From: JANQPA01 sp964548175 | GTDB taxonomy: Bacteria > Bacteroidota > Bacteroidia > Chitinophagales > Saprospiraceae | Assembly (NCBI GenBank): GCA_964548175.1 | Contig: CAZJQS010000017.1 | Coordinates: 1-64,000, forward strand | Reading direction: 5' to 3' | Length of the DNA: 64,000 bases | Part shown: in pieces, positions 33,117-41,148 of the stretch | Numbering within the stretch: position 1 is the first letter of the stretch | How the letters are laid out: every line of letters begins with the position of its first letter | The notes under the pieces: model-generated | Databases searched by the model: none | What the model saw: the letters and a program-made list of their open reading frames with translations, nothing else | What the model was told of the DNA's origin: nothing | Made by a program: the position numbers and the translations under genes

Positions 33117-34355
33117 ATGGACATTCTTGAAAACATACGCGTTGCGATAGATTCCATCCGCTCCAATTGGCTGAGGGCCATACTCACCCTGATGATCATT
33201 GCGCTGGGCATCATGGCGCTGGTCGGCATTTTAACCGCTATCGACAGTGCTATTTATTCCCTGAACGACAATTTATCCAGCATCGGCGCCAACACCTTTG
33301 ATGTCGACCCCAAAGGTTCGGGTATCAGCGGCAACCGGGAAGGGAGACGTTCCAAGCGGGGCGAACCCTTTACCTACAAACAGGCCATTGAGTTTAAAGA
33401 GAAATATAATTTCCCGGCTCGCCCTTCTGTTTCATTCAACTGCACCGGTTCGGCCACCATCAAATTCAAGAATGAGAAGACTAACCCTAACGTCAATATC
33501 TTTGCTGTGGATGACAATTACTTCGAAGCTAAAGGCTTTGAAATCGAATATGGACGTGGATTTTCCCGAAGAGAAGTTCTTTCGGGCTCTTACAATACAG
33601 TCATCGGTTCGGACATAGTTCAACAGCTGTTCGATGGAAAACCGGAGAAGGCGCTGGGTGAAACGATCTCTGCCGGGAACATCAAGTTCAGCGTCATAGG
33701 CGTGACCAAGTCCAAGGGCTCCAGCATGAATTCCAGTGAAGACAGGCGCATCATGATACCCCTCTATACAGGAAAGCGCTACTTTGCACAGGAAGACCAG
33801 AATTACAACATTCTGGTGGCCGTCAACGACGCTTCACAGATCGACAATGGAATTGCAGCCGCGACGGGCTTGCTGCGCAACATTCGCGGGCTGAAAGCCT
33901 CGCAGGAAAACGACTTTGAAATTACCAAAAGCGACAGCCTCATCGACATTATCAAAGAAAACACCCTTTATTTCCGGCTCGCCGCCATTGGCATCGGACT
34001 GATCACGCTGGTCGGCGCGGCTATCGGCCTGATGAACATCATGCTCGTCACCGTAACGGAAAGAACACGTGAGATCGGCATTAGAAAGGCGATAGGCGCC
34101 AACAGAAAGACCATTCTGGTACAGTTCCTTACAGAAGCTATAGTGATCTGCCAGATGGGAGGCCTGGCTGGCATCATCCTGGGCGTCCTGGTCGGCAATG
34201 TCGTTACTTACCTTCTCGGAGGCAGCTTTCTTTTCCCCTGGCTTTGGATCACCATTGCCGTCATCACCTGCACCTTGGTGGGATTAATTTCAGGCTTATA
34301 TCCTGCCTTAAAGGCAGCGAGATTAGACCCAATAGAGTCTTTAAGATATGAGTAA
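33117..34355 (+). CDS. ABC transporter permease (MacB/FtsX type)
   Basis: This 412-residue protein has one N-terminal membrane helix (ILTLMIIALGIMALVGILTA), a large periplasmic MacB-PCD domain (residues about 45-270), and three C-terminal helices forming the FtsX domain. The coupling segment is TREIGIRKAIGANRKTILVQ. Such permeases form mechanotransmission pumps with a separate ATPase and often a periplasmic adaptor. Neither is encoded next to it, so its partner must be elsewhere. It stands at the start of the envelope-polysaccharide block, 33 bp before the flippase gene. Confidence 0.88.
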   Translation: MDILENIRVAIDSIRSNWLRAILTLMIIALGIMALVGILTAIDSAIYSLNDNLSSIGANTFDVDPKGSGISGNREGRRSKRGEPFTYKQAIEFKEKYNFPARPSVSFNCTGSATIKFKNEKTNPNVNIFAVDDNYFEAKGFEIEYGRGFSRREVLSGSYNTVIGSDIVQQLFDGKPEKALGETISAGNIKFSVIGVTKSKGSSMNSSEDRRIMIPLYTGKRYFAQEDQNYNILVAVNDASQIDNGIAAATGLLRNIRGLKASQENDFEITKSDSLIDIIKENTLYFRLAAIGIGLITLVGAAIGLMNIMLVTVTERTREIGIRKAIGANRKTILVQFLTEAIVICQMGGLAGIILGVLVGNVVTYLLGGSFLFPWLWITIAVITCTLVGLISGLYPALKAARLDPIESLRYE

Positions 34356-34388
34356 AAAGGCCTTAGGCTTTTTTTTTACTTTTATCCT

Positions 34389-35840
34389 ATGAATCGCGCC
34401 TTTATTGTCAATCTTTTATTCCTGGTAGCCATCAATGTGCTGATTAAGCCCTTTTACCTGTTTGGTATCGACCGGGTAGTCCAGAATACCGTACCGGACG
34501 GCGCTTATGGATTATACTTTTCATTTTTAAACCTCACTTACCTGTTCCAGATCATCAACGATTTTGGCATTCAGAATTTTAACAACCGGAATATTGCGCA
34601 GCACAACCAGCTGCTCGAAAAATACTTCTCCAATATTCTGATGCTCAAAACGGGACTTTCTATACTTTCTATAATGCTGATCTTGGCAGTTGCCATTTTA
34701 CTGGGATATCAGCTGCAGCAATTCCCTTTACTGATATTGATAGCATTCAATCAGGTCCTGGTATCGTTCATTTTTTATTTGCGGTCCAATATATCAGGAT
34801 TGGGGCATTACCGTTTAGACAGTATCTTTTCGGTTTCGGATAAGCTTCTGATGATCCTGATTTGCGGGATACTCCTTTATTCGCCGATTTTCCAGCCCCA
34901 TTTCACCATAGAATGGTTTGTGTGGAGCCAGACGGCCTCTCTGCTGATAACGGCTTCGCTTGCTTTTTTATGGGTAAGCCGCCGGATAAGGCAGCTCCGC
35001 TTTCGCTTCAAGCCCGCCATGTTGTTGTTGATCATCCGGAAAAGTTACCCCTTTTCCCTTATCATCTTGTTTATGGCCATTTACACGCGCACAGATGGCG
35101 TCATGATCGAGCGCTTATTAACTGACGGTGCGGTTGAAGCCGACCGCTATGCCTCGGCTTTTCGACTACTTGACGCCTCAAATATGGTCGCCTTGCTCTT
35201 TGCCACTTTATTGTTACCCATGTTATCCAAGCTACTGGCACAGCAATCTTCTATTGACCGGCTGGTTTATCTGGGCTTACAAACCATTTGGGGAGGCGCC
35301 GTCAGCGGCGCCATGGCCGTATATTTCTACCGTACGGAAATAATGGAACTGCTTTATGACAATGGCGGCCCCTACTCGGGTGCTATACTAGGCTATCTGA
35401 TGCTCACTTTTATGGCAATGAGTGCGACTTATATTTTTGGGACTTTGCTGGTGGCCAATAACAACATTCGGCCATTGAATATCCTTTTTGCAGGCAGTGT
35501 AGTAGTAAATATCGTACTCAATCTCCTCTTAATCCCACAATACAAAGCCCAGGGAGCTGCCATAGCCACCCTGATCACGCAACTGGGAGTTACTTTAGGC
35601 GAGTGCCTGCTCTCTTATCGCCTGACTCCCCTTAATCTGGACCTGCGGGTCTATTTTCGCACGGCCGCCCTTTTTGTGGGTGCTTTTTTGATACACCATA
35701 CGTTGCTGGCGCCCACAGCACTGCCATGGAATGTAAAATTTTTTACCGGAATAGGAATATCCCTGATTTTATCTTTTATCTTGCGACTGATTGATCTTCC
35801 CTATTGGATTCAGCTGATCAAAGAAAAGCCTTTGGGGTAA
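34389..35840 (+). CDS. polysaccharide flippase (Wzx/MurJ-like, MOP superfamily)
   Basis: This 483-residue integral membrane protein has about 14 predicted helices, starting FIVNLLFLVAINVLIKPFYL and ending with two helices before LIDLPYWIQLIKEKP. The pattern (YPFSLIILFMAIYTRTDGVMIERLL, LPMLSKLL) is typical of oligosaccharide flippases that move polyprenyl-linked repeat units across the inner membrane. It precedes a Wzz-like and an O-antigen ligase/polymerase gene, so together they form the export and assembly part of a capsule, exopolysaccharide or O-antigen pathway. Confidence 0.85.
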   Translation: MNRAFIVNLLFLVAINVLIKPFYLFGIDRVVQNTVPDGAYGLYFSFLNLTYLFQIINDFGIQNFNNRNIAQHNQLLEKYFSNILMLKTGLSILSIMLILAVAILLGYQLQQFPLLILIAFNQVLVSFIFYLRSNISGLGHYRLDSIFSVSDKLLMILICGILLYSPIFQPHFTIEWFVWSQTASLLITASLAFLWVSRRIRQLRFRFKPAMLLLIIRKSYPFSLIILFMAIYTRTDGVMIERLLTDGAVEADRYASAFRLLDASNMVALLFATLLLPMLSKLLAQQSSIDRLVYLGLQTIWGGAVSGAMAVYFYRTEIMELLYDNGGPYSGAILGYLMLTFMAMSATYIFGTLLVANNNIRPLNILFAGSVVVNIVLNLLLIPQYKAQGAAIATLITQLGVTLGECLLSYRLTPLNLDLRVYFRTAALFVGAFLIHHTLLAPTALPWNVKFFTGIGISLILSFILRLIDLPYWIQLIKEKPLG

Positions 35841-35876
35841 AATTGTTTGGTGTCGTCATTTTAAAGTCAATCTTTT

Positions 35877-35904
35877 TTGACCATCCTCTTTTTTTCTACT
35901 TTTG
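35877..35904 (+). promoter_or_regulatory. promoter of the Wzz-like gene
   Basis: TTG at 35877-35879 and TACTTTTG at 35897-35904 with a 17-bp spacer fit the Bacteroidota promoter pattern. The start is 19 bp downstream. Confidence 0.55.
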
Positions 35905-35922
35905 CCAAACAATTGAAAAACA

Positions 35923-37032
35923 ATGAATCAAAGAGACAACTTACTGGGCGTTTTACAGAACTTATACCGAAGACGCAAATTCATTATTTATACCTGTGTT
36001 GCAGCCGGCGTTCTAACAGCCGGCTTATCACTGCTTTTTCCGAATTACTACCGCGCCACTACAGTTTTCCTGGCTGGAAGCCCTGATCAGGCCAACCCTC
36101 AGCTGATCTTTAGCGATGGGTCCAGAGAAGCCAATTATTACGGCTCTGAGAATGACATCGACCACATTCTGACTATGGCGGAATCTAACGAATTACTCTA
36201 TTTCCTCGTCGATTCCTTCAACCTTTACGAACACTACAAGATCAATCGGGAACACACTAAAGCAGCTTTCAAGGTGAGGGAAGAGTTGTTAGATCATTAC
36301 GAGATTAAAAAGACCGCCAGGGATGCGATAGAACTATCCATTGAAGATACAGACAGGGAACTTGCGGCTGCCATGACCAATGCTGCAAGAGATAAAATCG
36401 ACCAGATTGTCCAGCAACTGATCAAAAACGCCCAACAAAAAAACCTTCAAACTTACCAAGACCGCCTTCGAAATCAGGAGAAAAACCTGAATACATTAAG
36501 CGATAGCCTGATCCGTCTTCGAGAAAAATACGGCATCTACAATACCGTTTCTCAAGGCAATTATCTGACCAGTGAGCTGGCCTCTGCGGAAACCAAACTA
36601 GCACAGCTGGAGGCCAAGTTGTCACTTATGAGAAGTAATCAGGTTAGCTTTAGGGGGATCCAGGATTCTATCGCTCTTTTGCAGACTAACATCGCCGGGA
36701 TCAGATCGAAAAAAGACACCTTATCGAAAAAACTGGCGGATTTTAACGTAGGCATGCCCGTTATTAATACCATTTCCAAGCTTTACTTCGAAACCAGTGA
36801 TCATATTGTCGAAACCCAGGACCGGTATGAGCGGCTAAGCAACATCTATGATGCTAACATCCCCGCAACCATACTGGTGGCAAAAGCGGACATTCCCATC
36901 GTCAAGTATCGGCCCAAACGGTCAATTATCGTCATTGCAGCCGGATTTGTTGCTTTCTTTTTCTGTGTGGTAGGCGTGTTGCTCTTTGATGCTTACAAGG
37001 ACATTAACTGGAAAGAAATTTTCAAAGCGTAG
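35923..37032 (+). CDS. Wzz/GumC-type chain-length determinant
   Basis: This 369-residue protein has membrane helices near both ends (residues about 21-38 and about 330-352), framing a periplasmic domain rich in coiled coil (residues about 150-270, for example YQDRLRNQEKNLNTLSDSLI). This is the topology of polysaccharide co-polymerases, which set the length of Wzy-made chains. No C-terminal tyrosine-kinase domain is fused to it. It is followed 9 bp later by the O-antigen ligase/polymerase gene, so they form a unit. Confidence 0.85.
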   Translation: MNQRDNLLGVLQNLYRRRKFIIYTCVAAGVLTAGLSLLFPNYYRATTVFLAGSPDQANPQLIFSDGSREANYYGSENDIDHILTMAESNELLYFLVDSFNLYEHYKINREHTKAAFKVREELLDHYEIKKTARDAIELSIEDTDRELAAAMTNAARDKIDQIVQQLIKNAQQKNLQTYQDRLRNQEKNLNTLSDSLIRLREKYGIYNTVSQGNYLTSELASAETKLAQLEAKLSLMRSNQVSFRGIQDSIALLQTNIAGIRSKKDTLSKKLADFNVGMPVINTISKLYFETSDHIVETQDRYERLSNIYDANIPATILVAKADIPIVKYRPKRSIIVIAAGFVAFFFCVVGVLLFDAYKDINWKEIFKA

Positions 37033-37041
37033 CCTTTGCGT

Positions 37042-38529
37042 ATGTATCAAAATTTGAAATACCATCTAAAGAAACAGCTGGATCAACAGGGCATCCTAGG
37101 CCTTTGGGGCATACTGGTCATCGGAAGCATTTTACTGGCGGTGGCTACCGAAGTCTATGTCCTCGCCGGGCTGCCTGTTTTCTTTTTGGTGGTTTTTTTA
37201 GCAGTTGTAGATTTCAAAAAGATCTACTTTCTGCTCCTGGCCTGTATACCCCTATCAACAGAGTTTTCTTTCTCCGGCGGACTAGGCACAGACCTTCCCA
37301 CAGAACCCCTGATGGTCGGGCTGATGGTGGTATTATTGCTTTGGGTTTTGAGGCATTACTCTAAAATTAGCATTCAAACGCTGACCCATCCCCTGACTTT
37401 GTTGCTCTTCTTTCACCTTGGATGGATCTATATGACTACACTGACCTCTGATCTTCCATTCGTCTCTATTAAGTATGCTCTCTCCAAGACCTGGTACGTA
37501 GCCGCCTTTTTCCTTTTTTCGCTCCTGGTATTCAGGTCTGCAGAAGCATTTCAAAGGGCTTTTTGGTATATTTTTATTCCTCTGACGTTAACGGTGGTGA
37601 TCACCCTGTTCCGGCACTATCTGATCGGTTTTTCTTTTGAAGAAGTTCACACCATCTTCTATCCTTTTCATCGCAACCACGTGAATTATTCCGCGCTGTT
37701 AAGTTTGTTTTTTCCTTTTATTCTTGTGGCTATCGGTTGGTATCCTAAAAAGAGCAGGCCGTGGTGGATACTGGTGTCGGCGGTTCCTCTTTTTTTGATT
37801 GCCATCTATTTTGCATATACCCGCGCCGGATACATTGCCCTTGTTATCGCCGCAGGCGCTTATGTCATTATCAGGTTCCGTTTAATGGTCCCGGTGCTGT
37901 TGGTCTCCGTGAGTTTAGCAATGGCAGGCGTAGCTTTCCTTGTCAATGACAATAAGTACCTGGACTACGCCCCCAATTACGATACCACCATTTCGCATAC
38001 AGAATTCGACAACTTGATAGAGGCCACCTACAAAGGAGAGGACATATCGACCATGGAGCGCGTCTACCGGTGGGTGGCCGGCTTCAATATGATGGCGGAA
38101 AAACCGGTTTTCGGCGTCGGCCCGGGCAACTTTGTTAATTTTTACAAGTCGTACACTATTACCAGTTTTCGTACTTACGTCAGCGACAATCCCGACAAAT
38201 CAGGCATACACTCTTATTATCTGATGACCGGGGTAGAGCAGGGCGTGGTGGGACTTGCCGTTTTTCTGATCCTATGTTTTGCCCAACTGATCATTGGCGA
38301 ACGGATTTACCATCAAACGAAAGATCCCCGCTGGAAGTCTGTCGTCATGGGGGCGTTATTATGCCTGGTGATCATCGATGCCTTTCAGATCATCAATGAT
38401 ATGTTAGAAACCGATAAAATGGGGCCATTTTTCTTCATTGCCATGGCCTTGCTGATAAAAGCGGATCGATTCAATAGCAGGCAACGATCATCAGTATGCC
38501 AGCCGGAAGCCGAAGATAATGCCCAATAG
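37042..38529 (+). CDS. O-antigen ligase/polymerase family protein (Wzy/WaaL)
   Basis: This protein has 495 residues from the ATG at 37042; an earlier TTG at 37036 is in frame. It has about 11 membrane helices. The Wzy_C domain is seen as YFAYTRAGYIALVIAAGAYV, and a large periplasmic loop holds GVGPGNFVNFYKSY. Such proteins either polymerise lipid-linked repeats or ligate them to lipid A core, and the two cannot be told apart here. Its last 39 bases overlap the end of crcB on the other strand. Confidence 0.85.
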   Translation: MYQNLKYHLKKQLDQQGILGLWGILVIGSILLAVATEVYVLAGLPVFFLVVFLAVVDFKKIYFLLLACIPLSTEFSFSGGLGTDLPTEPLMVGLMVVLLLWVLRHYSKISIQTLTHPLTLLLFFHLGWIYMTTLTSDLPFVSIKYALSKTWYVAAFFLFSLLVFRSAEAFQRAFWYIFIPLTLTVVITLFRHYLIGFSFEEVHTIFYPFHRNHVNYSALLSLFFPFILVAIGWYPKKSRPWWILVSAVPLFLIAIYFAYTRAGYIALVIAAGAYVIIRFRLMVPVLLVSVSLAMAGVAFLVNDNKYLDYAPNYDTTISHTEFDNLIEATYKGEDISTMERVYRWVAGFNMMAEKPVFGVGPGNFVNFYKSYTITSFRTYVSDNPDKSGIHSYYLMTGVEQGVVGLAVFLILCFAQLIIGERIYHQTKDPRWKSVVMGALLCLVIIDAFQIINDMLETDKMGPFFFIAMALLIKADRFNSRQRSSVCQPEAEDNAQ

Positions 38530-38862
38530 GCCGATGGCCAGGCTTGCGGCCAGATAAGCAAGGGCCAGTTTGATCTTACCATCCTGCAGCAACAAATACG
38601 CTTCGCCTGAAAAAGTGGAAAAGGTGCTGAAGCCGCCGCAAAAACCCGTCATCAACAACAAGCGGGAGGAGGTCGACAGCTCGTGTTTCAGGTTATAACC
38701 AATTAAAAAACCCAGGATCACGCAGCTGACGGCATTGGCGGTCAGGGTGCCCCATGGAAAGACCAGACTTTGTCCCTTCAAGGCCATTCCTATCCAATAT
38801 CGCAACAGGCTACCCAGGCCGCCTCCCAGGAAGACCCAAAAAAACGATGCCATACTAAGCAT
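38491..38862 (-). CDS. crcB: fluoride efflux channel CrcB/Fluc
   Basis: This 123-residue protein with four membrane helices has all Fluc signatures: GGGLGSLLRYWIG, GTLTANAVSCVILGFL (channel Asn) and MTGFCGGFSTFSTFS. It forms dual-topology dimers that expel fluoride. The start at 38862 overlaps the WecA-like gene by 8 bp, so the two are translated from one transcript. The 3' end overlaps the O-antigen ligase gene tail to tail. No fluoride riboswitch is visible, as coding sequence lies directly upstream. Confidence 0.9.
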   Translation of the reverse strand: MLSMASFFWVFLGGGLGSLLRYWIGMALKGQSLVFPWGTLTANAVSCVILGFLIGYNLKHELSTSSRLLLMTGFCGGFSTFSTFSGEAYLLLQDGKIKLALAYLAASLAIGLLGIIFGFRLAY

Positions 38863-39919
38863 TTTTATTCTGCCTGACTTTTCTGAGCGCCAGTGTTAAC
38901 CAAAGCGTCAAGCCGGAAGCAATGATCAAAATTAAAAGAAGCAATAAGTGCAGTTCCAGCAGTCCCTGGCCGGAAAAAACCAGCGTAATAAAAACCACGT
39001 TAACCAACACCAGCAGGCCGGTAGCCTGCATATGAGTCAGCCCGAAATCGATCAACAAATGATGGATATGCCGGCGATCAGGCTTAAAGGGAGACCCTCC
39101 CCTAATAAGCCGGGTAACGAAGACGCGCATCGTGTCAAACAACGGAAGGATCATAATCCCTACTGCTACCGCCGGCGCCGCACTGAACTTAAAGGGATGC
39201 TCGTCAGGCAGATGATAATCCGCGTCAATGAACCTGATGATCAGAATAGAAGACACAATGCCGATCAGTAAGGAGCCGGTATCTCCCATAAATATCCGTG
39301 CGGGCGTGAAATTATATCGAAGAAAGGCCAGAACCGCCCCGGTAGTCGTAAAAGCCACCACCGCCAGTTCGATGTGTCCGACCATATAAAACCAACTGCC
39401 CAGGACTCCTGCTATCAGTGCCCCTACGCTGCCGGCCAGGCCGTTGATGCCGTCGATCAGATTAAAGGCATTGATGATGACCAGAATGGTAAACAGAGAC
39501 AAAATGATGTAAGTGACCCTGCCCAACTCCTGCTCTATGCCCATAAAGCCATACAAGCCCGTCAATTCAATATCCGACTTAAAAACGAGAATGGAAGCCG
39601 CCAGGATCTGCCCTATGATCTTTTTGGAGGGAGAAATGGGCGAAATATCATCTTTTGCCCCTATCAGAAAAATAATGATAAAAGAACACAGGATATACTG
39701 AAGGTTGCCGAATTCTTTAAAAGGGGTCCACAGGACGATCGAAAAGATGGCTCCGGCAAAAATAGCAATGCCTCCCAGGGAAGGCGTTTTTTCGGTATGC
39801 GAACTGCGTTCGTCCGGCTCATCGAACAAATGCTTTTCCTTGGCGATATTGATGATAGAAGGAATGGTAAAGTAGGTCAAGGTAAAAGCAGTCACAAAGC
39901 TAGCAATGATCACAAACAT
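38855..39919 (-). CDS. undecaprenyl-phosphate sugar-1-phosphate transferase (WecA/MraY family)
   Basis: This 354-residue protein has about 10 membrane helices and the polyprenyl-phosphate transferase motifs: IGAKDDISPISPSKKIIGQ (Asp-Asp pair), NAFNLIDGINGLAG, RIFMGDTGSLLIG and RRHIHHLL. MraY lacks the HIHH motif, so this is the WecA/TagO branch. It links GlcNAc-1-P or a similar sugar phosphate to undecaprenyl phosphate, the first step of O-antigen, capsule or teichoic-type glycans. It lies opposite the Wzx-Wzz-ligase genes and probably feeds the same pathway. Confidence 0.9.
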   Translation of the reverse strand: MFVIIASFVTAFTLTYFTIPSIINIAKEKHLFDEPDERSSHTEKTPSLGGIAIFAGAIFSIVLWTPFKEFGNLQYILCSFIIIFLIGAKDDISPISPSKKIIGQILAASILVFKSDIELTGLYGFMGIEQELGRVTYIILSLFTILVIINAFNLIDGINGLAGSVGALIAGVLGSWFYMVGHIELAVVAFTTTGAVLAFLRYNFTPARIFMGDTGSLLIGIVSSILIIRFIDADYHLPDEHPFKFSAAPAVAVGIMILPLFDTMRVFVTRLIRGGSPFKPDRRHIHHLLIDFGLTHMQATGLLVLVNVVFITLVFSGQGLLELHLLLLLILIIASGLTLWLTLALRKVRQNKNA

Positions 39920-40087
39920 AAGCTCCGGTCAGTTTAGATCACAAAAATACACATACACTGTCATAATGAGGCTTTTAAATGCCTTTATTTTGGTGAATGT
40001 ACTGCAATCGACAGTCGGAAAACAGTTTAAAAGCGTTCAGTTACTACACATTACCTTTTTCTTTTGTTAATTTTGCAGGGCTTGATC

Positions 40088-40160
40088 ACGAGGCGAAGTG
40101 ATGCTGAAAGCTATTCAACATCAGTGATGTTGAATAGCTTTCAGCATCACTTTACTTCGT
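40088..40160. repeat. 28-bp perfect inverted repeat with one-base centre
   Basis: The arms at 40096-40123 and 40125-40152 are exactly complementary around G40124 (core AACATCA-G-TGATGTT). Pairing continues outward with few mismatches to 40088 and 40160. The region 39920-40251 separates the divergent WecA-like and uppS genes. The repeat lacks a T-run and is too long for a normal operator. A small palindromic mobile element or cruciform is possible. Confidence 0.75.
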
Positions 40161-40179
40161 TACTAAAGAAATCATCTGG

Positions 40180-40197
40180 AAAAATGCCGGCATTTTT
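40180..40197. repeat. 18-bp perfect palindrome before uppS
   Basis: AAAAATGCC followed by GGCATTTTT is an uninterrupted palindrome 55 bp before the uppS start. It could be a regulator site or leader hairpin. No binder is known. Confidence 0.5.
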
Positions 40198-40251
40198 TCC
40201 GGATAATTTTAGCCGATAATGGCTTTTAACCGATGAAATGATGGGGGTAAA

Positions 40252-40995
40252 ATGGATATAAAGTTAAAGATAAAGCCCGAGAGTTTGCCACGTCACATTG
40301 CGATCATTATGGATGGCAACGGCCGTTGGGCGAAGAAGCACGGTAAACCCCGCGTTTTTGGCCATAGAAACGGCGTCAAAGCTGTAAGAGAAACCACTGA
40401 AGCAGCCGCCGAGCTGGGCGTTAGTTTTTTAACGCTTTACGCTTTTTCCACGGAAAACTGGAGCAGGCCCCGCATAGAAATAGACGCCCTGATGAAATTA
40501 CTCGTTGAAACCCTCCACAAGGAGGTAAACACCCTAATGAAAAACGACATTAAACTTCAAGCTATAGGAGACATCAGCCAGCTGCCGCGCCCTACTCATA
40601 AAGCACTGCTGGAAGGCATAGAGCGTACAAAAAACAATAAAAGGATGACACTCATCCTGGCCCTGAATTACAGCGCCAAGTGGGACATCCTCCAGGCTAC
40701 CCAAAAACTGGCCAGAGCCTGCAAAGAAGGCCTGATCAAAGAGGATGAAATTGACGAAGCTGCCTTCGCCCAGGCCCTAAGCACCGCCAACATCCCTGAT
40801 CCTGAGCTCCTTATCCGAACCAGCGGAGAGACCAGGCTCAGCAACTTCCTCCTGTGGCAACTGGCTTACGCAGAATTGTACTTCACCCCCACTTTCTGGC
40901 CCGACTTCAGGAAAGAACACCTCTACGAAGCCATTATCAATTTCCAGGAACGTGAACGGCGTTTTGGAAAAATTAGCGAACAATTAGTACAATAA
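40252..40995 (+). CDS. uppS: isoprenyl transferase (undecaprenyl diphosphate synthase)
   Basis: This 247-residue cis-prenyltransferase has the motif HIAIIMDGNGRWAKKHG with the catalytic Asp near residue 23. FGHRNGVKAVRE, LTLYAFSTENWSRP and PDPELLIRTSGETRLSNFLLWQ follow. It condenses isopentenyl diphosphates into the C55 carrier used for peptidoglycan and O-antigen units. It is cytosolic and membrane-associated. It lies upstream of bamA, a common order in Bacteroidota, and supplies the lipid used by the WecA-like enzyme on the other side of the intergenic region. Confidence 0.95.
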   Translation: MDIKLKIKPESLPRHIAIIMDGNGRWAKKHGKPRVFGHRNGVKAVRETTEAAAELGVSFLTLYAFSTENWSRPRIEIDALMKLLVETLHKEVNTLMKNDIKLQAIGDISQLPRPTHKALLEGIERTKNNKRMTLILALNYSAKWDILQATQKLARACKEGLIKEDEIDEAAFAQALSTANIPDPELLIRTSGETRLSNFLLWQLAYAELYFTPTFWPDFRKEHLYEAIINFQERERRFGKISEQLVQ

Positions 40996-41053
40996 CGTAC
41001 AACCATTTTCACTTTATAGGTATCGTTAGGATATCATTGTGCAGGAACATGCT

Positions 41054-41061
41054 TATCTTTG
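41054..41061 (+). promoter_or_regulatory. -7 promoter box of bamA
   Basis: TATCTTTG matches TAnnTTTG and lies 88 bp before the first possible start of bamA. A TTG at 41037 is only 14 bp away, shorter than usual. Confidence 0.4.
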
Positions 41062-41148
41062 CACTTTCTTATTTGAAAATGACCATTTTAAAATACCAAA
41101 ATTAAGCGCTCCGACGCCGATGGCTTATTTTGCGGCACAGACCTTAGG

